NCBI GenBank assembly: GCA_958496175.1
Contig: OY292278.1
Span: 46,128,001 to 46,192,000 of the forward strand
Direction of reading: 5' to 3'
Length of the DNA stretch: 64,000 nucleotides
From: Sisyra terminalis
Lineage: Eukaryota > Arthropoda > Insecta > Neuroptera > Sisyridae
Shown: positions 37,750 to 52,529 of the stretch, piece by piece
How the letters are laid out: every line of letters starts with the position of its first letter
Position numbering within the stretch: the stretch's first letter is position 1
The notes under the pieces: generated by a model
Told to the model about the DNA's origin: nothing
Seen by the model: the letters and a program-made list of their open reading frames with translations, nothing else
The model's database searches: none
Position numbers and translations under genes: made by a program

Positions 37750-40467
37750 AAACCTATTACATTAGCTATGTTAAGGAGGATTAAACCAATAATATTCAGC
37801 TTAATTTCAGTGAAAAAAACCATCCCTAATATCCTTAAAATTGTGTTGAAAATAGTCCTTTTTGAAAATTTGAACTTGAATTGTGAGCGTCCTGTTTCCC
37901 ACAGGACAAAAATTTTTCCACATTACTATTCACTTGACAACCTTTTTTCATAATCCGTTCAGAAAAGTATGCCTCATAATGAAAAGTCACCCCCTTAAAA
38001 TGGCCTTTTTTCACTCTAAATTTGTCGCATAGATTTTCAACTCCTTAAATTCCCGTTTAAAATTCCCGGCTTGCTATCCCGTTTAAACAAAAACAATTAC
38101 ATTAGCTATGTTAAGGTGGATTAGGCCAATAATATCCAGCTTCATTTTAGCCACGAAAAACATCCCTTGTACCCTTAAAATGGTGTTGAAAATAGTCCTT
38201 TTTGAAAATTTGAACTTGAATTGTGAGCGTCCAGTTGCCCACAGGACTAAAATTTTTTCATACTACTATATACTTGAAGGCCTTGTTTCATAATCCGTTG
38301 AGAAAAGTATGCCTCATAATGAAATGTCACCCCCTTAAAATGGCCCATTTTCAATCGAAATCGGTCGCATAGATTTTCAACTCCTTAACTTCCCGTTTTA
38401 AATTCCCAGCTTCCTATCCCTTTTAAAAGAAACCTATTACATTTGCTATGTTAAGGAGGATTAAACCAATAATATTCAGCTTTATTTTAGCCACAAAAAA
38501 CATCCCTTGTATCCTTAAAATTGTGTTGAAAATAGTCCTTTTTGAAAATTTGAACTTGAATTGTGAGCGTCCTGTTTCCCAAAGGACTAAAATTTTTCCA
38601 CATTACTATTCACTTAAAAACCTTTTTTCATAATACGTTGAGAAAAGTATGCCTCATAATGAAAAGTCACCCCCTTAAAATGGCCTTTTTTCACTCTAAA
38701 TTTGTCGCATAGATTTTCAACTCCTTAAATTCCCGTTTGAAATTCCCGGCTTACTATCCCGTTTAAACAAAAACAATTAAATTAGCTATGTTAAGGAGGA
38801 TTAGGCCAATAATATCCAGCTTCATTTTAGCCACAAAAAACATCCCTTGTACAATTAAAATGTTGTTGAAAATAGTCCTTTTTGAAACTATGAACTTGAA
38901 TTGTGAGCGTCCTGGTGCCCACAGGACTAAAATTTTTTCACATTCCTAATCACTTGAAGGCCTTGTTTTGTAATCCGTTGAGAAAAGTATGCCTCATAAT
39001 GAAATGTCACCCCCTTAAAATGGCCCATTTTCAACTGAAATCGGTCGCATAGATTTTCAACTCCTTAACTTCCCGTTTTAAATTCCCAGCTTCCTATACC
39101 TTTTAAAAGTATCCTATTACATTAGCTATGTTAAGGAGGATGAAACCAATAATATTCAGCTTAATTTCAGTGAAAAAAACCATCCCTTATATCCTTAATA
39201 TTGTGTTGAAAATAGTCCTTTTTGAAAATTTGAACTTGAATTGTGAGCGTCCTGGTGCCCACAGGACTAAAATTTTTTCACATTCCTATTCACTCGAAGG
39301 CCTTGTTTCGTAATCCGTTGAGAAAAGTATGCCTCATAATGAAATGTCTCCCCCTTAAAATAGCCCATTTTCAACCGAAATCGGTCGCATAGATTTTCAA
39401 CTCCTTAACTTCCCGTTTTAAATTCCCAGCTTCCTATACCTTTTAAAAGTATCCTATTACATTAGCTATGTTAAGGAGGATTAAACCAATAATATTCAGC
39501 TTAATTTCAGTGAAAAAAACCATCCCTTATATCCTTAATATTGTGTTGAAAATAGTCCTTTTTGAAAATTTGAACTTGAATTGTGAGCGTCCTGTTTCCC
39601 ACAGGACTAAAATTTTTCCACATTACTATTCACTTGAAACCTTTTTTCATAATCCGTTGAGAAAAGTATGCCTCATAATTAAAAGTCACCCCCTTAAAAT
39701 GGCCATTTTTCACTCTAAATTTGTCGCATAGATTTTCAACTCCTTAAATTCCCGTTTAAAATTCCCGGCTTACTATCCTGTTTAAACATAACCAATTACT
39801 TTAGCTATGTTAAGGAGGATTTGGCCAATAATATCCAGCTTCATTTTAGTCACAAAAAACATCCCTTGTACCCTTAAAATGGTGTTGAAAATAGTCATTT
39901 TCGAAACTTTGAACTTGAATTGTGAGCGTCCTGGTGCCCACAGGACTAAAATTTTTTCACATTCCTATTCACTTGAAGGCCTTGTTTCGTAATCCGTTGA
40001 GAAAAGTATGCCTCATAATGAAATGCCACCCCCTTAAAATGGCCCATTTTCAACCGAAATCGGACGCATAGATTTTCAACTCCTAAACTTCCCGTTTTAA
40101 ATTCCCAGCTTCCTATCCCTTTTAAAAGAATCCTATTACATTAGCTATGTTTCGGAGGATTAAACCAATAATATTCAGCTTAATTTCAGCGAAAAAAACC
40201 ATCCCTTTTATCCTTAAAATTGGGTGAAAATAGTCCTTTTTGAAACTTTGAACTTGAATTGTGAGCGTCCTGGTGCCCACAGGACTAAAATTTTTTCACA
40301 TTCCTATTCACTTGAAGGCCTTGTTTCGTAATCCGTTGAGAAAAGTACGCCTCATAATGAAATGTCACCCCCTTAAAATGGCCCATTTTCAACCGAAATC
40401 GGTCGCATAGATTTTCAACTCCTTAACTTCCCGTTTTAAATTCCCAGCTTCCTATACCTTTTAAAAG
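37750..40467. repeat. 8-monomer higher-order repeat unit, copy 2 (tandem with copy 3)
   Basis: Same monomer order as at 29270 and 40468. It is repeated 2718 bp downstream with very few differences. One private change is GTCATTTTCG near 39895, where the next copy and the 58-kb copy read GTCCTTTTCG. Confidence 0.85.
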
Positions 40468-43185
40468 AAACCTATTACATTAGCTATGTTATGGAGGATT
40501 AAACCAATAATATTCAGCTTAATTTCAGTGAAAAAAACCATCCCTAATATCCTTAAAATTGTGTTGAAAATAGTCCTTTTTGAAAATTTGAACTTGAATT
40601 GTGAGCGTCCTGTTTCCCACAGGACAAAAATTTTTCCACATTACTATTCACTTGACAACCTTTTTTCATAATCCGTTCAGAAAAGTATGCCTCATAATGA
40701 AAAGTCACCCCCTTAAAATGGCCTTTTTTCACTCTAAATTTGTCGCATAGATTTTCAACTCCTTAAATTCCCGTTTAAAATTCCCGGCTTGCTATCCCGT
40801 TTAAACAAAAACAATTACATTAGCTATGTTAAGGTGGATTAGGCCAATAATATCCAGCTTCATTTTAGCCACGAAAAACATCCCTTGTACCCTTAAAATG
40901 GTGTTGAAAATAGTCCTTTTTGAAAATTTGAACTTGAATTGTGAGCGTCCAGTTGCCCACAGGACTAAAATTTTTTCATACTACTATATACTTGAAGGCC
41001 TTGTTTCATAATCCGTTGAGAAAAGTATGCCTCATAATGAAATGTCACCCCCTTAAAATGGCCCATTTTCAATCGAAATCGGTCGCATAGATTTTCAACT
41101 CCTTAACTTCCCGTTTTAAATTCCCAGCTTCCTATCCCTTTTAAAAGAAACCTATTACATTTGCTATGTTAAGGAGGATTAAACCAATAATATTCAGCTT
41201 TATTTTAGCCACAAAAAACATCCCTTGTATCCTTAAAATTGTGTTGAAAATAGTCCTTTTTGAAAATTTGAACTTGAATTGTGAGCGTCCTGTTTCCCAA
41301 AGGACTAAAATTTTTCCACATTACTATTCACTTAAAAACCTTTTTTCATAATACGTTGAGAAAAGTATGCCTCATAATGAAAAGTCACCCCCTTAAAATG
41401 GCCTTTTTTCACTCTAAATTTGTCGCATAGATTTTCAACTCCTTAAATTCCCGTTTGAAATTCCCGGCTTACTATCCCGTTTAAACAAAAACAATTAAAT
41501 TAGCTATGTTAAGGAGGATTAGGCCAATAATATCCAGCTTCATTTTAGCCACAAAAAACATCCCTTGTACAATTAAAATGTTGTTGAAAATAGTCCTTTT
41601 TGAAACTATGAACTTGAATTGTGAGCGTCCTGGTGCCCACAGGACTAAAATTTTTTCACATTCCTAATCACTTGAAGGCCTTGTTTTGTAATCCGTTGAG
41701 AAAAGTATGCCTCATAATGAAATGTCACCCCCTTAAAATGGCCCATTTTCAACTGAAATCGGTCGCATAGATTTTCAACTCCTTAACTTCCCGTTTTAAA
41801 TTCCCAGCTTCCTATACCTTTTAAAAGTATCCTATTACATTAGCTATGTTAAGGAGGATGAAACCAATAATATTCAGCTTAATTTCAGTGAAAAAAACCA
41901 TCCCTTATATCCTTAATATTGTGTTGAAAATAGTCCTTTTTGAAAATTTGAACTTGAATTGTGAGCGTCCTGGTGCCCACAGGACTAAAATTTTTTCACA
42001 TTCCTATTCACTCGAAGGCCTTGTTTCGTAATCCGTTGAGAAAAGTATGCCTCATAATGAAATGTCTCCCCCTTAAAATAGCCCATTTTCAACCGAAATC
42101 GGTCGCATAGATTTTCAACTCCTTAACTTCCCGTTTTAAATTCCCAGCTTCCTATACCTTTTAAAAGTATCCTATTACATTAGCTATGTTAAGGAGGATT
42201 AAACCAATAATATTCAGCTTAATTTCAGTGAAAAAAACCATCCCTTATATCCTTAATATTGTGTTGAAAATAGTCCTTTTTGAAAATTTGAACTTGAATT
42301 GTGAGCGTCCTGTTTCCCACAGGACTAAAATTTTTCCACATTACTATTCACTTGAAACCTTTTTTCATAATCCGTTGAGAAAAGTATGCCTCATAATTAA
42401 AAGTCACCCCCTTAAAATGGCCATTTTTCACTCTAAATTTGTCGCATAGATTTTCAACTCCTTAAATTCCCGTTTAAAATTCCCGGCTTACTATCCTGTT
42501 TAAACATAACCAATTACTTTAGCTATGTTAAGGAGGATTTGGCCAATAATATCCAGCTTCATTTTAGTCACAAAAAACATCCCTTGTACCCTTAAAATGG
42601 TGTTGAAAATAGTCCTTTTCGAAACTTTGAACTTGAATTGTGAGCGTCCTGGTGCCCACAGGACTAAAATTTTTTCACATTCCTATTCACTTGAAGGCCT
42701 TGTTTCGTAATCCGTTGAGAAAAGTATGCCTCATAATGAAATGCCACCCCCTTAAAATGGCCCATTTTCAACCGAAATCGGACGCATAGATTTTCAACTC
42801 CTAAACTTCCCGTTTTAAATTCCCAGCTTCCTATCCCTTTTAAAAGAATCCTATTACATTAGCTATGTTTCGGAGGATTAAACCAATAATATTCAGCTTA
42901 ATTTCAGCGAAAAAAACCATCCCTTTTATCCTTAAAATTGGGTGAAAATAGTCCTTTTTGAAACTTTGAACTTGAATTGTGAGCGTCCTGGTGCCCACAG
43001 GACTAAAATTTTTTCACATTCCTATTCACTTGAAGGCCTTGTTTCGTAATCCGTTGAGAAAAGTACGCCTCATAATGAAATGTCACCCCCTTAAAATGGC
43101 CCATTTTCAACCGAAATCGGTCGCATAGATTTTCAACTCCTTAACTTCCCGTTTTAAATTCCCAGCTTCCTATACCTTTTAAAAG
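40468..43185. repeat. 8-monomer higher-order repeat unit, copy 3 (tandem with copy 2)
   Basis: A direct tandem copy of 37750-40467 at an offset of 2718 bp. The join near 40468 is visible because sequence before it (CTATACCTTTTAAAAG) differs from that before copy 2 (CTATCACTTTTAAAAG), while sequence after it agrees. A private change, TATGTTATGGAGG, marks its first monomer. Confidence 0.85.
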
Positions 43186-46100
43186 AAACCTATTACATTT
43201 GCTATGTTAGGGAGGATTAAACCAATAATATTCAGCTTAATTTCAGTGAAAAGAACCATCCCTTACATCCTTAAAATTGTGTTGAAAATAGTCCTTTTTG
43301 AAAATTTGAACTTGAATTGTGAGCGTCCTGTTTCCCACAGGACAAAAATTTTTCCACATTACTATTCACTTGAAAACCTTTTTTCATAATCCGTTGAGAA
43401 AAGTATGCCTCATAATGAAAAGTCACCCCCTTAAAATGGCCTTTTTTCACTCTAAATTTGTCGCATTGATTTTCAACTCCTTAAATTCCCGTTTAAAATT
43501 CCCGGCTTACTTACCCGTTTAAACAAAAACAATTACATTAGCTATGTTAAGGTGGATAAGGCAATAATATCCAACTTCATTTTAGCCACAAAAAACCATC
43601 CCTTATATCCTTAAATTTGTGTTGAAAATAGTCCTTTTTGAAACTTTGAACTTGAATTGTGAGCGTCCTGGTGCCCACAGGACTAAAATTTTTTCACATT
43701 CCTATTCACTTGAAGGCCTTGTTTCGTAATCCGTTGAGAAAAGTATGCCTCATAATGAAATGTCACCCCCTTAAATTGGCCCATTTTCAACCGAAATCGG
43801 TCGCATAGATTTTCAACTCCTAAACTTCCCGTTTTAAATTCCCAGCTTCCTATCCCTATAAAAGAATCCTATTACATTAGCTATGTTTCGGAGGATTAAA
43901 CCAATAATATTCAGCTTAATTTCAGCGATAAAAACCATCCCTTTTATCCTTAAAATTGGGTGAAAATAGTCCTTTTTGAAACTTTGAACTTGAATTGTGA
44001 GCGTCCTGGTGCCCACAGGACTAAAATTTTTTCACATTCCTATTCACTTGAAGGCCTTGTTTCGTAATCCGTTGAGAAAAGTACGCCTCATAATGAAATG
44101 TCACCCCCTTAAAATGGCCCATTTTCAACCGAAATCGGTCGCATAGATTTTCAACTCCTTAACTTCCCGTTTTAAATTCCCAGCTTCCTATACCTTTTAA
44201 AAGTATCCTATTACATTAGCTATGTTAAGGAGGATTAAACCAATAATATTCAGCTTAATTTCAGTGAAAAAAACCATCCCTTATATCCGTAAAATTGTGT
44301 TGAAAATAGTCCTTTTTGAAAATTTGAACTTGAATTGTGAGCGTCCTGTTTCCCACAGGACTAAAATTTTTCCACATTACTATTCACTTGAAAACCTTTT
44401 TTCGTAATCCGTTGAGAAAAGTATGCCTCATAATGAAAAGTCACCCCCTTAAAATGGCCTTTTTCACTCTAAATTTGTCGCATAGATTTTCAACTCCTTA
44501 AATTCCCGTTTAAAATTCCCGGCTTACTATCCCGTTTAAACAAAAACAATTACATGGGCTTAGTTAAGGAGGATTAGGCCAATAATATCCAGCTTCATTT
44601 TAACCACAAAAAACATCCCTTGTACCCTTAAAATGGTGTTGAAAATAATCCTTTTTGAAACTTTGAACTTGAAATGTGAGCGTCCTGGTGCCCACAGGAC
44701 TAAATTTTTTTCACATTCCTATTCACTTGAAGGCTTTGTTTTGTAATCCGTTGAGAAAAGTTTGCCTCATAATGAAATGTCACCCCCTTAAAATGGCCCA
44801 TTTTCAATCGAAATCGGTCGCATAGATTTTCAACTCCTTAACTTCCCGTTTTTAATTCCCAGCTTCCTATCACTTTTAAAAGAAACCTATTACATTAGCT
44901 ATGTTAAGGAGGATTAAACCAATAATATTCAGCTTAATTTCAGTGAAAAAAACCATCCCTAATATCCTTAAAATTGTGTTGAAAATAGTCCTTTTTGAAA
45001 ATTTGAACTTGAATTGTGAGCGTCCTGTTTCCCACAGGACAAAAATTTTTCCACATTACTATTCACTTGACAACCTTTTTTCATAATCCGTTCAGAAAAG
45101 TATGCCTCATAATGAAAAGTCACCCCCTTAAAATGGCCTTTTTTCACTCTAAATTTGTCGCATAGATTTTCAACTCCTTAAATTCCCGTTTAAAATTCCC
45201 GGCTTGCTATCCCGTTTAAACAAAAACAATTACATTAGCTATGTTAAGGTGGATTAGGCCAATAATATCCAGCTTCATTTTAGCCACGAAAAACATCCCT
45301 TGTACCCTTAAAATGGTGTTGAAAATAGTCCTTTTTGAAAATTTGAACTTGAATTGTGAGCGTCCAGTTGCCCACAGGACTAAAATTTTTTCATACTACT
45401 ATATACTTGAAGGCCTTGTTTCATAATCCGTTGAGAAAAGTATGCCTCATAATGAAATGTCACCCCCTTAAAATGGCCCATTTTCAATCGAAACGGTCGC
45501 ATAGATTTTCAACTCCTTAACTTCCCGTTTTAAATTCCCAGCTTCCTATCCCTTTTAAAAGAAACCTATTACATTTGCTATGTTAAGGAGGATTAAACCA
45601 ATAATATTCAGCTTTATTTTAGCCACAAAAAACATCCCTTGTATCCTTAAAATTGTGTTGAAAATAGTCCTTTTTGAAAATTTGAACTTGAATTGTGAGC
45701 GTCCTGTTTCCCAAAGGACTAAAATTTTTCCACATTACTATTCACTTAAAAACCTTTTTTCATAATCCGTTCAGAAAAGTATGCCTCATAATGAAAAGTC
45801 ACCCCCTTAAAATGGCCTTTTTTCACTCTAAATTTGTCGCATAGATTTTCAACTCCATAATTCCCGTTTGAAATTCCCGGCTTACTATCCCGTTTAAACA
45901 AAAACAATTAAATTAGCTATGTTAAGGAGGATTAGGCCAATAATATCCAGCTTCATTTTAGCCACAAAAAACATCCCTTGTACAATTAAAATGTTGTTGA
46001 AAATAGTCCTTTTTGAAACTATGAACTTCAATTGTGAGCGTCCTGGTGCCCACAGGACTAAAATTTTTTCACATTCCTAATCACTTGAAGGCCTTGTTTT

Positions 46101-46329
46101 GTAATCCGTTGAGAAAAGTATGCCTCATAATGAAATGTCACCCCCTTAAAATGGCCCATTTTCAACTGAAATCGGTCGCATAGATTTTCAACTCCTTAAC
46201 TTCCCGTTTTAAATTCCCAGCTTCCTATACCTTTTAAAAGTATCCTATTACATTAGCTATGTTAAGGAGGATGAAACCAATAATATTCAGCTTAATTTCA
46301 GTGAAAAAAACCATCCCTTATATCCTTAA

Positions 46330-47225
46330 TATTGTGTTGAAAATAGTCCTTTTTGAAACTTTGAACTTGAATTGTGAGCGTCCTGGTGCCCACAGGACTA
46401 AAATTTTTTCACATTCCTATTCACTTGAAGGCCTTGTTTCGTAATCCGTTGAGAAAAGTACGCCTCATAATGAAATGTCACCCCCTTAAAATGGCCCATT
46501 TTCAACCGAAATCGGTCGCATAGATTTTCAACTCCTTAACTTCCCGTTTTAAATTCCCAGCTTCCTATACCTTTTAAAAGTATCCTATTACATTAGCTAT
46601 GTTAAGGAGGATTAAACCAATAATATTCAGCTTAATTTCAGTGAAAAAAACCATCCCTTATATCCGTAAAATTGTGTTGAAAATAGTCCTTTTTGAAAAT
46701 TTGAACTTGAATTGTGAGCGTCCTGTTTCCCACAGGACTAAAATTTTTCCACATTACTATTCACTTGAAAACCTTTTTTCGTAATCCGTTGAGAAAAGTA
46801 TGCCTCATAATGAAAAGTCACCCCCTTAAAATGGCCTTTTTCACTCTAAATTTGTCGCATAGATTTTCAACTCCTTAAATTCCCGTTTAAAATTCCCGGC
46901 TTACTATCCCGTTTAAACAAAAACAATTACATGGGCTTAGTTAAGGAGGATTAGGCCAATAATATCCAGCTTCATTTTAACCACAAAAAACATCCCTTGT
47001 ACCCTTAAAATGGTGTTGAAAATAATCCTTTTTGAAACTTTGAACTTGAAATGTGAGCGTCCTGGTGCCCACAGGACTAAATTTTTTTCACATTCCTATT
47101 CACTTGAAGGCTTTGTTTTGTAATCCGTTGAGAAAAGTTTGCCTCATAATGAAATGTCACCCCCTTAAAATGGCCCATTTTCAATCGAAATCGGTCGCAT
47201 AGATTTTCAACTCCTTAACTTCCCG
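46330..47225. repeat. Local satellite segment copied from 43953-44848 (2377-bp offset)
   Basis: Private variants are shared at a 2377-bp offset (7 monomers): AAAATAATCC at 44642 and 47019, GAAATGTGAGCG at 44671 and 47048, and the ATGGGCTTAG monomer at 44554 and 46931. Agreement starts after the TTAATATTGTG monomer head and stops near 47225, where CCCGTTTTAAATT replaces CCCGTTTTTAATT. The next stretch follows 45.5-45.9 kb instead, at a 1698-bp offset (AACTCCATAATTCCCG at 47549). The region is a mosaic. Confidence 0.7.
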
Positions 47226-50200
47226 TTTTAAATTCCCAGCTTCCTATCCCTTTTAAAAGAAACCTATTACATTTGCTATGTTAAGGAGGATTAAACCAAT
47301 AATATTCAGCTTTATTTTAGCCACAAAAACCATCCCTAATATCCTTAAAATTGTGTTGAAAATAGTCCTTTTTGAAAATTTGAACTTGAATTGTGAGCGT
47401 CCTGTTTCCCACAGGACAAAAATTTTTCCACATTACTATTCACTTGACAACCTTTTTTCATAATCCGTTCAGAAAAGTATGCCTCATAATGAAAAGTCAC
47501 CCCCTTAAAATGGCCTTTTTTCACTCTAAATTTGTCGCATAGATTTTCAACTCCATAATTCCCGTTTGAAATTCCCGGCTTACTATCCCGTTTAAACAAA
47601 AACAATTAAATTAGCTATGTTAAGGAGGATTAGGCCAATAATATCCAGCTTCATTTTAGCCACAAAAAACATCCCTTGTACAATTAAAATGTTGTTGAAA
47701 ATAGTCCTTTTTGAAACTATGAACTTCAATTGTGAGCGTCCTGGTGCCCACAGGACTAAAATTTTTTCACATTCCTAATCACTTGAAGGCCTTGTTTTGT
47801 AATCCGTTGAGAAAAGTATGCCTCATAATGAAATGTCACCCCCTTAAAATGGCCCATTTTCAACTGAAATCGGTCGCATAGATTTTCAACTCCTTAACTT
47901 CCCGTTTTAAATTCCCAGCTTCCTATACCTTTTAAAAGTATCCTATTACATTAGCTATGTTAAGGAGGATGAAACCAATAATATTCAGCTTAATTTCAGT
48001 GAAAAAAACCATCCCTTATATCCTTAATATTGTGTTGAAAATAGTCCTTTTTGAAAATTTGAACTTGAATTGTGAGCGTCCTGGTGCCCACAGGACTAAA
48101 ATTTTTTCACATTCCTAATCACTTGAAGGCCTTGTTTTGTAATCCGTTGAGAAAAGTATGCCTCATAATGAAATGTCACCCCCTTAAAATGGCCCATTTT
48201 CAACTGAAATCGGTCGCATAGATTTTCAACTCCTTAACTTCCCGTTTTAAATTCCCAGCTTCCTATACCTTTTAAAAGTATCCTATTACTTTAGCTATGT
48301 TAAGGAGGATGAAACCAATAATATTCAGCTTAATTTCAGTGAAAAAAACCATCCCTTATATCCTTAATATTGTGTTGAAAATAGTCCTTTTTGAAAATTT
48401 GAACTTGAATTGTGAGCGTCCTGTTTCCCACAGGACTAAAATTTTTCCACATTACTATTCACTTGAAAACCTTTTTTCATAATCCGTTGAGAAAAGTATG
48501 CCTCATAATTAAAAGTCACCCCCTTAAAATGGCCATTTTTCACTCTAAATTTGTCGCATAGATTTTCAACTCCTTAAATTCCCGTTTAAAATTCCCGGCT
48601 TACTATCCTGTTTAAACATAACCAATTACTTTAGCTATGTTAAGGAGGATTAGGCCAATAATATCCAGCTTCATTTTAGTCACAAAAAACATCCCTTGTA
48701 CCCTTAAAATGGTGTTGAAAATAGTCCTTTTCGAAACTTTGAACTTGAATTGTGAGCGTCCTGGTGCCCACAGGACTAAAATTTTTTCACATTCCTATTC
48801 ACTTGAAGGCCTTGTTTCGTAATCCGTTGAGAAAAGTATGCCTCATAATGAAATGCCACCCCCTTAAAATGGCCCATTTTCAACCGAAATCGGACGCATA
48901 GATTTTCAACTCCTAAACTTCCCGTTTTAAATTCCCAGCTTCCTATCCCTTTTAAAAGAATCCTATTACATTAGCTATGTTTCGGAGGATTAAACCAATA
49001 ATATTCAGCTTAATTTCAGCGATAAAAACCATCCCTTTTATCCTTAAAATTGGGTGAAAATAGTCCTTTTTGAAACTTTGAACTTGAATTGTGAGCGTCC
49101 TGGTGCCCACAGGACTAAAATTTTTTCACATTCCTATTCACTTGAAGGCCTTGTTTCGTAATCCGTTGAGAAAAGTACGCCTCATAATGAAATGTCACCC
49201 CCTTAAAATGGCCCATTTTCAACCGAAATCGGTCGCATAGATTTTCAACTCCTTAACTTCCCGTTTTTAATTCCCAACTACCTATCCGTTTTAAAAGAAA
49301 CCTATTACATTTGCTATGTTAGGGAGGATTAAACCAATAATATTCAGCTTAATTTCAGTGAAAAGAACCATCCCTTACATCCTTAAAATTGTGTTGAAAA
49401 TAGTCCTTTTTGAAAATTTGAACTTGAATTGTGAGCGTCCTGTTTCCCACAGGACAAAAATTTTTCCACATTACTATTCACTTGAAAACCTTTTTTCATA
49501 ATCCGTTGAGAAAAGTATGCCTCATAATGAAAAGTCACCCCCTTAAAATGGCCTTTTTTCACTCTAAATTTGTCGCATAGATTTTCAATTCCTTAAATTC
49601 CCGTTTAAAATTCCCGGCTTTCTTTCCCGTTTAAACAAAAACAATTACATTAGCTATGTTAAGGTGGATTAGGCCAATAATATCCAGCTTCATTTTAGCC
49701 ACAAAAAACCATCCCTTATATCCTTAAATTTGTGTTGAAAATAGTCCTTTTTGAAAATTTGAACTTGAATTGTGAGCGTCCTGGTGCCCACAGGACTAAA
49801 ATTTTTTCACATTCCTATTCACTTGAAGGCCTTGTTTCGTAATCCGTTGTGGAAAGTAAGCCTCATAATGAAATGTCACCCCCTTAAAATGGCCCATTTT
49901 CAATCGAAATCGGTCGCATAGATTTTCAACTCCTTAACTTCCCGTTTTAAATTCCCAGCTTCCTATACCTTTTAAAAGAAACCTATTACATTAGCTATGT
50001 TAAGGAGGATTAAACCAATAATATTCAGCTTAATTTCAGTGAAAAAAACCATCCCTTATATCCGTAAAATTGTGTTGAAAATAGTCCTTTTTGAAAATTT
50101 GAACTTGAATTGTGAGCGTCCTGTTTCCCACAGGACTAAAATTTTTCCACATTACTATTCAATTGAAAACCTTTTTTCATAATCCGTTGAGAAAAGTATG

Positions 50201-52529
50201 CCTCATAATGAAAAGTCACCCCCTTAAAATGGCCTTTTTTCACTCTAAATTTGTCGCATAGATTTTCAACTCCTTAAATTCCCGTTTAAAATTCCCGGCT
50301 TACTATCCTGTTTAAACATAACCAATTACTTTAGCTATGTTAAGGAGGATTAGGCCAATAATATCCAGCTTCATTTTAGCCACAAAAAACATCCCTTGTA
50401 CCCTTAAAATGGTGTTGAAAATAGTCCTTTTTGAAAATTTGAACTTAAATTGTGAGCGTCCTGGTGCCCACAGGACTAAAATTTTTTCACATTCCTATTC
50501 ACTTGAAGGCCTTGTTTCGTAATCCGTTGAGAAAAGTATGCCTCATAATGAAATGTCACCCCCTTAAAATGGCCCATTTTCAACCGAAATCGGACGCATA
50601 GATTTTCAACTCCTAAACTTCCCGTTTTAAATTCCCAGCTTCCTATCCCTTTTAAAAGAATCCTATTACATTAGGTATGTTAAGGAGGATTAAACCAATA
50701 ATAATCAGCTTAATTTCAGTGAAAAAAACCATCCCTTATATCCTTAAAATTGTGTTGAAAATAGTCCTTTTTGAAACTTTGAACTTGAATTGTGAACGTC
50801 CTGGTTCCCACAGGACTAAATTTTTTCCACATTACTATTCACTTGAAAACCTTTTTCATAATCCGTTGAGAAAAGTATGCCTCATAATGAAAAGTCACCC
50901 CCTTAAAATGGCCTTTTTTCACTCTTAATTTGTCGCATAGAATTCAACTCCTTAAATTCCCGTTTAAAATGCCCGGCTTACTTTCCCGTTTAAACAAAAA
51001 CAATTACATTAGCTATGTTAAGGTGGATTAGGCAAATAATATCCAGCTTCATTTTAGCCACAAAAAACCATCCCTTATATCCTTAAATTTGTGTTGAAAA
51101 TAGTCCTTTTTGAAAACTTGAACTAGAATTGTGTGCGTCCTGGTGCCCACAGGACTAAATTATTTTCACATTCCTATTCACTTGAAGGCTTTGTTTTGTA
51201 ATCCGTTGAGAAAAGTTTGCCTCATAATGAAATGTCACCCCCTTAAAATGGCCCATTTTCAATCGAAATCGGTCGCATAGATTTTCAACTCCTTAACTTC
51301 CCGTTTTTAATTCCCAGCTTCCTATCCCTTTTAAAAGAAACCTATTACATTAGCTATGTTATGGAGGATTAAACCAATAATATTCAGCTTAATTTCAGTG
51401 AAAAAAACCATCCCTTATATCCTTAAAATTGTGTTGAAAATAGTCCTTTTTGAAAATTTGAACTTGAATTGCGAGCGTCCTGTTTCCCACAGGACTAAAA
51501 TTTTTCCGCATTACTATTCACTTGAAAACCTTTTTTCATAATCCGTTGAGAAAAGTATGCCTCATAATGAAAAGTCACCCCCTTAAAATGGCCGTTTTTC
51601 ACTCTAAATTTGTCGCATAGATTTTCAACTCCTTAAATTCCCGTTTAAAATTCCCGGCTTACTTTCCCGTTTAAACAAAAACAATTACATTAGCTATGTT
51701 AAGGTGGATTAGGCCAATAATATCCAGCTTCATTTTAGCCACAAAAAACCATCCCTTATATCCTTAAATTTGTGTTGAAAATAGTCCTTTTTGAAAATTT
51801 GAACTTGAATTGTGAGCGTCCTGGTGCCCACAGGACTAAATTTTTTTCACATTCCTATTCACTTGAAGGCTTTGTTTTGTAATCCGTTGAGAAAAGTTTG
51901 CCTCATAATGAAAAGTCACCCCCTTAAAATGGCCTTTTTTCACTCTAAATTTGTCGCATAGATTTGCAACTCTTTAAATTCCCGTTTAAAATTCCCGGCT
52001 TACTATCCCGTTTAAACAAAAACAATTACATTAGCTTTGTTAAGGAGGATTAGGCCAATAGTATCCAGCTTCATTTTAGCCACAAAAAACATCCCTTGTA
52101 CCCTTAAAATGGTGTTGAAAATAGTCCTTTTTGAAACTTTGAACTTGAATTGTGAGCGTCCTGGTGCCCACAGGACTAAAATTTTTTCACGTTCCTATTC
52201 ACTTGAAGGCCTTGTTTCGTAATCCGTTGAGAAAAGTAAGCCTCATAATGAAATGTCACCCCCTTAAAATGGCCCATTTTCAATCGAAATCGGTCGCATA
52301 GATTTTCAACTCCTTAACTTCCCGTTTTTAATTCCCAGCTTCCTATCCCTTTCAAAAGAAACCTATTTCATTAGCTATGTTAAGGAGGATTAAACCAATA
52401 ATATTCAGCTTAATTTCAGTGAAAAAAACCATCCCTTATATCCTTAAAATTGTGTTGAAAATAGTCCTTTTTGAAAATTTGAACTTGAATTGTGAGCGTC
52501 CTGTTTCCCACAGGACTAAAATTTTTCCA

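Noticed and set aside
47345..47605. 86-codon minus-strand ORF in the satellite, and 60-codon ones at 43834 and 61504
   Set aside because: Produced by small deletions in individual monomers; not shared by the array and without recognisable content.
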